IMG/VR virus record: IMGVR_UViG_3300009788_000178
Coordinates: 1 to 41,332 of that record
Direction: 5' to 3' (one strand)
DNA: 41,332 nucleotides
From: a virus
The position numbers were made by a program, and so were the translations under genes. Below are positions 1 to 5,811 of this stretch, in pieces. Numbering within the stretch: the first letter of the stretch is position 1; each line of letters opens with the position of its first letter. The notes under the pieces are model-generated. The model had not been told where the DNA came from, ran no database searches, and saw only the letters and a program-made list of their open reading frames with translations.

Positions 1-699
1 CATCGTTTCAGACATGTTGAGATTAGCGATTTCAATCGTTTTGTAATCTTCAAGACGGATACCAGTATCATAGCCCGCGCTACCTTCTGAATACCAATGG
101 TAAGCGTCGTCAGTATCCCAGTAATGATTACAAGCGTTGCAGAAGATTGTACCGCGCACATAATCAAACATGCTGTATACCCCATCATGTGTGTCGCGCA
201 GCCTGAATGCAATCTCGTCAGTATACCCCCCACGCGCATCTGCGCCGCCATGAATTGAGAGGATAACATAATCATCCGTATCATCATGGCCTACCGCGAA
301 CAGTAAGGTTTGCGAGAGTAACGACTCGCCATTATACGTATTGACAACCCCCGCCATTTCTGGACTGACAAGCGAGTCGCGCTCCATTGTATATGCTACA
401 TAATCCTCCATTAGAGTGCTGCCCCATGAGTCATCACTATCATCACGGGCGCGAAAAGCTTGGAAGTTGGTATCAAGTTCGGAGTCGTATTCCAGAACAT
501 TGATAAGCCAATGATACACATTAATTGTGTAATCAATGCCCCCTCGAAAACTAAGAGTCGACTCTGGTTCATTGTCGAATTCACGCCCCTGATTTTGTTG
601 CCAAGCACGCCCGGATTCACCCCCGGAGTCTAGGAAATGCTTACCGGTGTTTTCTTTTAGCATTTTGGTGATGATTTCGCGTGTTTTGTCGTCAGTCAT
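1..699 (-). CDS. Hypothetical protein, 3' end beyond the window
   Basis: An uninterrupted minus-strand frame starts with ATG at 699-697 and is still open after 233 codons at base 1. I do not recognise the protein. It is acidic and polar, rich in Asp, Ser and Tyr, with one Cys-x2-Cys-x-His cluster near residue 190 (FCNACNH) that could bind a metal. The start overlaps the stop of the upstream gene (692-694) by a few bases, so the two are probably translationally coupled. Codons for Ser after Asp/Glu often create the GAGTCG word that is enriched in this region. If the window is circular, this frame continues without a phase change into the membrane-protein frame at 41332-41111, giving about 306 residues. 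Confidence 0.75.
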   Translation of the reverse strand, partial: MTDDKTREIITKMLKENTGKHFLDSGGESGRAWQQNQGREFDNEPESTLSFRGGIDYTINVYHWLINVLEYDSELDTNFQAFRARDDSDDSWGSTLMEDYVAYTMERDSLVSPEMAGVVNTYNGESLLSQTLLFAVGHDDTDDYVILSIHGGADARGGYTDEIAFRLRDTHDGVYSMFDYVRGTIFCNACNHYWDTDDAYHWYSEGSAGYDTGIRLEDYKTIEIANLNMSETM

Positions 700-1288
700 T
701 GCCGTTCTCCTTTAACTTGTCTACCATTGCCGAAAATTCTAAGGCTTGCTTGATATTTTGCAAGCGTACAATTTCGGCGCTTGCCCGTTGTAGGTTAATT
801 TCGATTGCATTCTGAGCGTCCAACATGAGTCCGCTTACCATTTCGGCTATTGTGTTATCAAGATAATCAGAACCGGGACGGGATTCGATGCCCCATAGCG
901 AGTCGCTACTAATCTCAGTTGACTCGTGATACAGATCAATTGATACGCCGACATAATGCCAGTCATCGGATAACCACGACTCGACCATCTGAGCAACCAT
1001 ACTTGCCTCACGTTGCGCCTTGCATTCGGCAACCCCGCTAGACTCGCCCATATTATCGACTCGCCATTTTTGACTCGCTACGTTATCAGGCGAAAACCAA
1101 TATGTATCAATCCCACCCGTGTGATAATTGCGCGGCTTGAGTCGGCGCTCGTATGGTGTATACTGGCGTGTTTCGTTTATATCCCCCGCCCAGTCTAACG
1201 GAGTCGACTCGTTATCATGGTATACGTGGATTCGCGCTTCAAACCCGCCTGGCAATTCTTGCGTGTGCGTCTCAATCAAGTCGGACAT
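692..1288 (-). CDS. Hypothetical protein (198 aa)
   Basis: A 198-residue polar protein with no family I recognise. The N-terminal half is rich in aromatic and charged residues (YERRLKPRNYH, DTYWFSPDN) and suggests a small globular domain. The last 50 residues (from about NTIAEMVSGL) are strongly helical with heptad-like spacing and may form a coiled coil. It lies in a run of four minus-strand genes with overlapping or near-touching ends, which indicates one operon transcribed away from the control region at 1826-2350. Its start lies 17 bases inside the upstream gene's 3' end. Such short leftward genes next to a replication module are often host-takeover genes in phages, but nothing in this sequence proves that. 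Confidence 0.7.
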   Translation of the reverse strand: MSDLIETHTQELPGGFEARIHVYHDNESTPLDWAGDINETRQYTPYERRLKPRNYHTGGIDTYWFSPDNVASQKWRVDNMGESSGVAECKAQREASMVAQMVESWLSDDWHYVGVSIDLYHESTEISSDSLWGIESRPGSDYLDNTIAEMVSGLMLDAQNAIEINLQRASAEIVRLQNIKQALEFSAMVDKLKENGND

Positions 1289-1466
1289 TAGATTCCTTTA
1301 GATATGCGGGCAAGTCTACGACTCGCTTGTCGGACTCTTTATTGGTAATTGTAGCAAGCCAATCTAGTGCGCGGCGCGCTTGTTCGACTCTTGCGTCCAT
1401 ACGTAACGAGTCGAGTGCGTCTAGCATGGTTTGTAGGTCTTTATCACTTATTTGTGTTATGTCCAT
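1272..1466 (-). CDS. Small hypothetical helical protein (64 aa)
   Basis: A 64-residue, largely alpha-helical charged protein (MDITQISDKDLQTML...). It starts at an ATG overlapping the stop of the upstream gene in a TAATG arrangement, the same coupling seen at many gene junctions in this genome. It overlaps the downstream gene by 17 bases. No motif or family is recognised. The tight packing on both sides is the main evidence that it is real. Confidence 0.6.
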   Translation of the reverse strand: MDITQISDKDLQTMLDALDSLRMDARVEQARRALDWLATITNKESDKRVVDLPAYLKESNVRLD

Positions 1467-1825
1467 TATTGCACAACCCCCGCGCTAACATGCGATGCCG
1501 TTTCCAACACTTCAAAATACACCATGTCATAAGCCCGTAAATTTTTACGGGTAAATTGGTGTAATGGCGTGTGGATAATAATGGTTTGCTCACTATCCCA
1601 GTATTGGCGCTTAAGTTCTCGGAGGTATCCGCGCAATTCTGCAACAGTTGCAAATTGTTCAATTGTCACGGGCATATATCCCCCGTTTAGAACATCCCAC
1701 GCGCTATAACCACGAACATAGCGCCCACGCCCATTATGGACTCGCACTTCGCCACTCGGTAAAATTATCTCATCTGGCAATGGCGGAGGTGGAGTCGAAC
1801 GGTTAACTAAAAACTGGCTTACCAT
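1466..1825 (-). CDS. Hypothetical protein (119 aa), first gene of the leftward operon
   Basis: A 119-residue protein starting at ATG 1825-1823, preceded on the minus strand by a good ribosome-binding site (AAGGAA about 6 bases upstream). The N-terminus is proline-rich (STPPPPLPDE), followed by a short glycine/arginine stretch and a mixed alpha/beta region. I recognise no family. It is the promoter-proximal gene of the leftward operon, and its leader lies in the non-coding region from 1826. I could not pick out a convincing leftward -35/-10 pair in that leader. Confidence 0.7.
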   Translation of the reverse strand: MVSQFLVNRSTPPPPLPDEIILPSGEVRVHNGRGRYVRGYSAWDVLNGGYMPVTIEQFATVAELRGYLRELKRQYWDSEQTIIIHTPLHQFTRKNLRAYDMVYFEVLETASHVSAGVVQ

Positions 1826-2094
1826 CTTGTTTCCTTTCCGTGCTTGGATACTGACTACATAGTAGCACGAAAATACCCCACAGAGTCGCGGATTCGTATA
1901 CTATGCACAAAGACATCTTTCAGTATGCCCCACATTAATTATCGACTCCGATATATGCGCGTTTACTGATATGGCGTCCGTTTTAAGCGGTGCACAGTCG
2001 TTTGTGGTGCTCAGTACCTTATTTTGCTGTACGTCGAATGTTTAGACTCGCCCCCTATTTTGGTAATATCCCGCCATACACCTCGATTTAAGCC

Positions 2095-2124
2095 TGTGGC
2101 TAATATCCCCGCCTATTAGCCGCA
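2095..2124. repeat. Inverted repeat (cruciform) in the control region
   Basis: The arms GGCTAATA (2098-2105) and TATTAGCC (2114-2121) are perfect complements around the 8-base centre TCCCCGCC. The stem extends three more pairs outward, one of them a G-T wobble. This could be a protein-binding operator or an origin hairpin. Confidence 0.6.
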
Positions 2125-2214
2125 CACGAGGCAGGTTTTTCCCGCGCTAAGAGATCAGATTTTTCCCGCTAATATCTTCTGTTGCCGCAGCCGCTCGCGC
2201 ACGCCGAAGGGCTT

Positions 2215-2243
2215 TCGACAGGGCGAATCTTAAAGTGTATAGA
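2215..2243 (+). promoter_or_regulatory. Candidate rightward sigma70-like promoter P1
   Basis: TCGACA (2215-2220), a 17-base spacer and TATAGA (2238-2243). The spacer contains the first copy of the 18-bp repeat. It is weaker than the promoter at 2316. Confidence 0.4.
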
Positions 2244-2286
2244 GCCTATAGATTAACATTGGATAGGACGAATCTTAAAGTGTATA
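2224..2286 (+). repeat. 18-bp direct repeat pair
   Basis: The 18-base word beginning CGAATCTTAAAG and ending TGTATA occurs at 2224-2241 and again, without mismatch, at 2269-2286, 45 bp apart (about 4.3 helical turns). Each copy ends in the -10 hexamer of a candidate promoter, so each would lie in the spacer of that promoter. A repressor or activator binding there would cover both promoters. Confidence 0.7.
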
Positions 2287-2288
2287 TA
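2259..2288 (+). promoter_or_regulatory. Candidate rightward sigma70-like promoter P2
   Basis: TTGGAT (2259-2264), an 18-base spacer and TATATA (2283-2288). The second copy of the 18-bp repeat lies in the spacer. This is a moderate match only. Confidence 0.4.
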
Positions 2289-2315
2289 GAATCGCTAGCG
2301 ACTCTAAAAAGGGAC

Positions 2316-2344
2316 TTGACACCATTAAGAGAGTGCATTATAGT
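2316..2344 (+). promoter_or_regulatory. Strong rightward promoter P3, leaderless start
   Basis: A perfect TTGACA (2316-2321), a 17-base spacer and TATAGT (2339-2344). Transcription should begin 6-7 bases downstream, at 2350-2351, which is where the ATG of the first gene lies (2351-2353). The message would therefore have essentially no 5' leader. Confidence 0.8.
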
Positions 2345-2350
2345 AGAGAC

Positions 2351-2818
2351 ATGAAAGAATACAAGATTCCAGACGAACTGATAGATGCGACACTCAACGC
2401 TAGCGTGTATGAGTTTATAAGAGTAGAAACTCGACATGGCGTGGGGTTTGATTGGGAGACCCGTATTTGGATCATTCCAGAGGGTAACAGCATAGGTTTT
2501 TCAGCTATAGATGAACAGGTTATCGTGCAAGTGTTGGGCAAAATGCCTGTTGCTGATGATGGATTAGGGCAGCTTCGAGAGACGCTTGACAATCAAAGTA
2601 TACCGGGTCATATTAGAATAGAATGGGCTAACCAACTAATTAATGTAACTTGGCCTATTTCGTTTGGAAGCGATAATGATAGCGATACCGATGGAGGGGC
2701 AGGCCCCTTAAAGTTTGGAACGACCGAGGGGGTTGGAGATGGGGAGGGGTTGATGCCTTCCGACCAGCAAATCTCTGAATGGATGGTACTTCCGCCGCCG
2801 AGTTTTTTGAACGGGTGA
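2351..2818 (+). CDS. Hypothetical protein, first gene of the early operon
   Basis: The 155-residue protein starts MKEYKIPDEL. I chose ATG 2351 because the strong promoter at 2316-2344 places the transcript start at this codon. An in-frame ATG at 2333 lies inside that promoter and would not be in its transcript. The first 100 residues look like a compact alpha/beta domain. The C-terminal third (from about SDNDSDTDGG) is acidic, glycine-rich and probably disordered. No family is recognised. If P1 or P2 is used instead, the upstream start could be read, so alternative forms are possible. Confidence 0.7.
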   Translation: MKEYKIPDELIDATLNASVYEFIRVETRHGVGFDWETRIWIIPEGNSIGFSAIDEQVIVQVLGKMPVADDGLGQLRETLDNQSIPGHIRIEWANQLINVTWPISFGSDNDSDTDGGAGPLKFGTTEGVGDGEGLMPSDQQISEWMVLPPPSFLNG

Positions 2819-2836
2819 AAGGGTTAAGGCCCTCGG

Positions 2837-3127
2837 ATGTTTGAGCCGCATGAAAAACTGATATTCAACCAGATCGCACGAGATTACTATGGTGGGGGCT
2901 ACTCCTATATGAGGCCCCGCGATGCGACACTAATGAAGCTAATGAAACTGCAATTAATAATTGTGAGGGGGGCTAACACCGTTGCCATACAAGTCACCTT
3001 ATCTAAAAGGGGAAAAGAAGAGTTCATTACCGGAGTCCACTCAAGAGCGTACCGGGATTTGGGTGACACTTCTGAGCCTGTTGTTCCTGACAGCGGCGAT
3101 AGTATTTTTGCTGATCGTGTTAAGTGA
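2837..3127 (+). CDS. Hypothetical protein (96 aa), possibly winged-helix-like
   Basis: A 96-residue protein starting MFEPHEKLIFNQIARDYY, preceded by a purine-rich AAGG site. The first 65 residues alternate helix and strand (LMKLMKLQLIIV, then TVAIQVTLSKRGKEEF), a pattern seen in small winged-helix DNA-binding proteins. The C-terminus is acidic and likely flexible. The fold assignment is a guess from the pattern and no key motif can be cited. It sits 18 bases after the first operon gene and 15 bases before the next. Confidence 0.6.
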   Translation: MFEPHEKLIFNQIARDYYGGGYSYMRPRDATLMKLMKLQLIIVRGANTVAIQVTLSKRGKEEFITGVHSRAYRDLGDTSEPVVPDSGDSIFADRVK

Positions 3128-3142
3128 GGTGGGGTTGAGGCC

Positions 3143-3391
3143 ATGATAGAACCCATAAAAATAGGTGATGCGGTTATTTGGCAACAGATGTGGGACGTTA
3201 CTCTACCCGATAAATTGCACTGGGCCGGAGTAGTAACACGTACTGACCGGGATTATGGTATCGAGATAAGAGTCAACAACAGTTACATCTGGGCGCACCC
3301 GCAAAACGTGTTTCACCCAGAAGCGGACACTTACCATCCACACCATGATGGGTTGGGGCGTTGGTATTGGCAGGAGGGGCTGACGCCATGA
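3143..3391 (+). CDS. Small hypothetical protein (82 aa), SH3-barrel-like
   Basis: An 82-residue protein (MIEPIKIGDAVIWQQM...). Short beta strands and many Trp/Tyr residues (IGDAVIW, LHWAGVVTR, YGIEIRV, NSYIWAHPQNVF) suggest a small SH3-like barrel, as in many phage accessory proteins. A GAGG-type ribosome site precedes the ATG. It overlaps the next small frame (ATG 3388). Function unknown. Confidence 0.65.
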   Translation: MIEPIKIGDAVIWQQMWDVTLPDKLHWAGVVTRTDRDYGIEIRVNNSYIWAHPQNVFHPEADTYHPHHDGLGRWYWQEGLTP

Positions 3392-3504
3392 GTGACAACG
3401 AATGGGGGATAGTTCTGGTACTGAGTTGGCCCGTATTGTCAGGTTTAATGACCCGGCTTGATTGGCGGCGTAATAGAGAGTGGCAGGGCTATACTAACCT
3501 ATGA
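3388..3504 (+). CDS. Small membrane-like protein (38 aa)
   Basis: A 38-codon frame that exactly bridges its neighbours. Its ATG (3388) overlaps the stop of the preceding gene in an ATGA arrangement, and its TGA (3502-3504) overlaps the ATG of the methyltransferase (3501). Residues 5-22 (EWGIVLVLSWPVLSGLMT) are hydrophobic enough for one membrane pass, and a basic tail follows (RLDWRRNREW). A GGAGG site lies about 11 bases before the start. The double overlap is the best evidence that it is translated. Confidence 0.5.
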   Translation: MSDNEWGIVLVLSWPVLSGLMTRLDWRRNREWQGYTNL

Positions 3505-4169
3505 TTACAAACACAGATCAGAAGCGCCGGAAGCAAGATGTTTATCTGACACCGCCAGAGGTGGCTGAAGCTATTCTTGGACACATTACTGACGTTAAAA
3601 ATGTCCTGCCCCACCCTGCCCGCATCTTAGACATTGGTTCAGGTGAGGGGGTGTGGGGACACGCCGCACGGTGTTTGTGGGGGTCGAATCCCCTAAATCC
3701 TTATATTGAGGGGGCGGAGCTTCGTGATATTTCCATACCGGAAGGTTATGCAGATGTGCGGTTTGGGGATTTTTTAGACGAGAAACTGGTCAAGCCGTTC
3801 AATCTGATAATGGGTAATCCTCCTTACGATATCAAGAACGAAATCGTTATGAAGGTGTTTGAAGAGGGTTGGCTGGTTCCTGGTGGACACATGGTTTTCC
3901 TGTTGCCTCTTCAATTCTTACAGGGGCGTTGGCGGTTTAAGAACATGTTCCAACCCCTGCCTCTGGCGAAAGTCATGGTAATTGTGGATCGTATATCTTT
4001 TTATAAAACAGAAAAGAGTTCAACAAATGACACAAGCTACGCCGCCTTCTACTGGCGGCTCGGACACACGGGACTCCCCCTCCTCCGTTGGCTCGACACT
4101 CGGAACAATGTCCAAGATTCAACAATTGCCAGGGGGGGATCAAGGGAATGTCTGACAAATATATTATAG
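3501..4169 (+). CDS. DNA adenine-type N6 methyltransferase
   Basis: A 222-residue Rossmann-fold methyltransferase. Motif I, which binds S-adenosylmethionine, is DIGSGEG (residues 44-50). Motif IV, the catalytic NPPY, is at 106-109 and is characteristic of N6-adenine methylation. An N-terminal YLTPPEVAEAIL segment resembles the start of phage and type I/IIG adenine methylases. No target-recognition domain is obvious, so specificity cannot be read from the sequence. No cognate restriction enzyme is next to it, so it is probably an orphan methylase that protects phage DNA or marks it for regulation. Its start overlaps the upstream 38-aa frame and its end overlaps the downstream zinc-finger gene. 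Confidence 0.85.
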   Translation: MITNTDQKRRKQDVYLTPPEVAEAILGHITDVKNVLPHPARILDIGSGEGVWGHAARCLWGSNPLNPYIEGAELRDISIPEGYADVRFGDFLDEKLVKPFNLIMGNPPYDIKNEIVMKVFEEGWLVPGGHMVFLLPLQFLQGRWRFKNMFQPLPLAKVMVIVDRISFYKTEKSSTNDTSYAAFYWRLGHTGLPLLRWLDTRNNVQDSTIARGGSRECLTNIL

Positions 4170-4408
4170 TTGCGCTCATGGAATGGAGCGAGCATACTTG
4201 TGATGTCTGTCACCAGCGCGAACCTGTGTGTGTGGTCAAACGTCCTGACGGCTGGATGAGTGTCTGTCACGAGTGCCGCCATGAGGGTGAGGACTATCTG
4301 GGAGCGCGGATTTACCCGATCCAGGCGTGGTTCCAGACGGTTACACCCGCCTTTATTGTAATGCGCCGCAAGATTGAGGCCGCAACTCAGACGGGGGTTG
4401 ACACGTAA
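4148..4408 (+). CDS. Small zinc-finger protein (86 aa)
   Basis: The 86-residue protein begins MSDKYIIVALMEW at ATG 4148, chosen because AAGGGA lies just upstream. An earlier in-frame ATG at 4088 is deep inside the methyltransferase gene and has no ribosome site. Two Cys-x2-Cys pairs, CDVC and CHEC, about 23 residues apart, form a probable treble-clef or zinc-ribbon knuckle. Its 3' end contains the -35 element of the next promoter. The DNA- or protein-binding partner is unknown. Confidence 0.65.
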   Translation: MSDKYIIVALMEWSEHTCDVCHQREPVCVVKRPDGWMSVCHECRHEGEDYLGARIYPIQAWFQTVTPAFIVMRRKIEAATQTGVDT

Positions 4409-4426
4409 ATTATTATCTGTTATACT
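4398..4426 (+). promoter_or_regulatory. Internal rightward promoter
   Basis: TTGACA (4398-4403), a 17-base spacer and TATACT (4421-4426). The start should be near 4433, in front of the AAGGGAG ribosome site and ATG at 4449. It would also transcribe the tRNA and replication genes. Confidence 0.8.
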
Positions 4427-4448
4427 ACTTGAACAAGGGAGACATTTT

Positions 4449-5120
4449 ATGCCACATGTGCCACAACGCGAACAAGCACGCTATATTGATAACCTCGGCT
4501 ATTCGATCATCTCGCATTCCGGGAAGATAGATGACGCCCCGTTACGCATCCGCCACCTCGCCCGCGAAATGCTTGAGGCGGGGTTCTACGCGGTTCACCT
4601 TGAAACTCGTGACGTGTTAGGCCCCTACAGTGGGTCAGATGCTATGGTTGTGGGTAACGTGTTCCATGCTTTACTGATCGAGCAGTTAAAAGCTGCCGGA
4701 TACGCTTTGATCTACGTGCGCTCAGATGGTACTGCGGAGTGGGATGACCTCACCTTTGATGGCAAACTGCCCAGGGGCGGTCTTGTTCCGGGGTTCTATG
4801 TCATTTCTTACACCCGGAAGTCAGATAATTACGGCCCCGTGAGTGTTGCGGAAGATGTCTTGCAAGAGGCTGCGCTGGGATTGGGCTGGCTTCTGGGCTT
4901 CACTATTGATGATAAAATCCATCAACGCAATATTCAGGTTGCGGCAGGGGCTATCGCTCTTGATCTTTATGAGTTTGTAGCGTATCTTTACACCCATGCT
5001 CACGAGATGCTGGAATTTGATGGTGGTGATGAAATCGTGCGTCTTCAGGAATGGGCAGCAAACTTGGAACATGTTGTCCAGACTGTTGCGGAGACGCTTG
5101 ATGAAACAATGCCAGGGTAG
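4449..5120 (+). CDS. Hypothetical protein overlapping tRNA-Thr
   Basis: A 223-residue protein starting MPHVPQREQARYIDNLG. I chose ATG 4449 because it follows a promoter and an AAGGGAG site, whereas in-frame codons upstream lie before the transcript start. It is an alpha/beta protein of no family I recognise. The middle (YALIYVRSDGTAEWDDLTF) looks like a beta-sheet core. The C-terminal part (from about VSVAEDVLQEAALG) is helical and ends in a probable coiled coil. The last codons (encoding MPG) and the stop TAG form the first ten bases of the tRNA, an unusual sharing of sequence. Confidence 0.7.
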   Translation: MPHVPQREQARYIDNLGYSIISHSGKIDDAPLRIRHLAREMLEAGFYAVHLETRDVLGPYSGSDAMVVGNVFHALLIEQLKAAGYALIYVRSDGTAEWDDLTFDGKLPRGGLVPGFYVISYTRKSDNYGPVSVAEDVLQEAALGLGWLLGFTIDDKIHQRNIQVAAGAIALDLYEFVAYLYTHAHEMLEFDGGDEIVRLQEWAANLEHVVQTVAETLDETMPG

Positions 5121-5183
5121 CTCATCAGGTAGAGCGCCTGTTTTGTAAACAGGGGGTAGCGGGTTCGAGTCCTGCTCCTGGCT
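5111..5183 (+). tRNA. tRNA-Thr (anticodon UGU)
   Basis: A complete 73-base cloverleaf. The acceptor is GCCAGGG with TCCTGGC. The D arm is GCTC/GAGC. The anticodon stem CCTGT/ACAGG encloses the loop TTTGTAA with anticodon TGT. The variable loop has five bases. The T arm is GCGGG-TTCGAGT-CCTGC. The discriminator is T, and CCA is not encoded. It would read ACA and, through wobble, other threonine codons. Its 5' end overlaps the stop of the preceding gene by ten bases. Confidence 0.92.
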
Positions 5184-5430
5184 TTTGAATGGTGTGCGAT
5201 GAGGGTTCGAGACATGCCGCCGATGGGAACCGAAAACCCTACAATGTGGGGCTGATGCGGCTAAGAGTGCCCCCGGAACCCGGTCTCGAACCCTCATGGC
5301 GCTCTGTTTGAACCGAACCCCTCAAGGTGGAGAGCCGTCTCTGTAGCGCCACTGGACGAGGGTAGGGGATAAGCCAGAGCGTCAGCCTGTCCCCCTGTGC
5401 CCGCGCCCTGTCGAACGTTGGCAGGGCGCT
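5184..5430 (+). other. Structured non-coding block after tRNA-Thr
   Basis: These bases lie between the tRNA and the next gene, and I see no convincing gene in them. A 15-bp perfect inverted repeat (5199-5213 with 5283-5297) encloses a second stem, GGGGC/GCCCC (5248-5252 with 5269-5273). A third hairpin of 8 bp follows at 5403-5429. GC content is higher than in the flanking genes. The spacing and nesting suggest a folded RNA, either a processing or stability element for the tRNA transcript or an independent small RNA. It does not match tmRNA, RNase P or another class I recognise. Confidence 0.5.
5403..5429 (+). terminator. GC-rich hairpin, possible weak terminator or RNA-stability stem
   Basis: GCGCCCTG (5403-5410) pairs with CAGGGCGC (5422-5429) across an 11-base loop that can pair further. 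No run of T follows (TGTCTTCT), so intrinsic termination would be inefficient. Confidence 0.3.
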
Positions 5431-5448
5431 GTCTTCTAAGGAGTGAAC

Positions 5449-5811
5449 GTGTATTTAGAAACAGTGCGAGAGACGGTAGAATTCATAATCAAGGTAGATA
5501 AAGACTACCTCGAGCGGCTTGATTGGGTTGCCTCCCTTCATATTGATGCGTTTCAGGCGTATCCAGATGCGCGGCCCTATGCTGAGGCAATGTGGCGGTC
5601 GTATGCGGTGCGCCACTATATCAGAGTCTCAAGTCGGTATGAGGAACCGATCCGGGTAATGCTAGTGGCAGTTATGATGCGGCACGCTGAAAAGCAGTTT
5701 CGTTGGCGAGAGTCAGCCGTCGAGTTGTGTCGCCATCTGATCGTAACCCGTAGTCCCTGGCAGTCTGAATACAAACTGGCAAAACATTTCTTGGAACTTT
5801 TAAGAGAATGA
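5449..5811 (+). CDS. Hypothetical helical protein upstream of primase-helicase
   Basis: A 120-residue protein, chosen to start at GTG 5449. The ribosome site AAGGAG (5438-5443) overlaps the in-frame GTG at 5443 but sits five bases before the one at 5449. The protein is mostly helical, rich in Tyr and Arg, with no recognised family. It overlaps the primase-helicase start by four bases (AATGA junction), so the two are translated together. A replication-accessory role is inferred only from this position. Confidence 0.65.
   Translation: MYLETVRETVEFIIKVDKDYLERLDWVASLHIDAFQAYPDARPYAEAMWRSYAVRHYIRVSSRYEEPIRVMLVAVMMRHAEKQFRWRESAVELCRHLIVTRSPWQSEYKLAKHFLELLRE

Larger units (their letters stand above)
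1826..2350. other. Non-coding divergent control region, possible replication origin
   Basis: A stretch of 525 bases without a convincing gene separates the leftward genes from the rightward replication operon. It contains an 11-bp inverted repeat at 2095-2124, two copies of a T-rich TTTTTCCCGC word (near 2134 and 2160), two copies of a TAATATCC(C)CGCC word (near 2063 and 2101), an 18-bp direct repeat (2224-2241 and 2269-2286) and three candidate tandem rightward promoters. Four GAGTC/GACTC words also fall here (near 1883, 1944, 2045 and 2300). Divergent transcription plus repeats and a cruciform is typical of a phage switch or origin. The origin role is inference. Confidence 0.6.

Noticed and set aside
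331-350. ATTATAC word resembling the leftward -10 element
   Set aside because: No -35 hexamer at the right distance and it lies inside a coding region.
4821-5297. A 158-codon open frame on the minus strand across tRNA-Thr and the inverted repeat
   Set aside because: It runs antisense to a well-supported gene and a tRNA, and its sequence (for example EQDSNPLPPVYKTGALPDELPW) is the usual artefact of translating a tRNA backwards.
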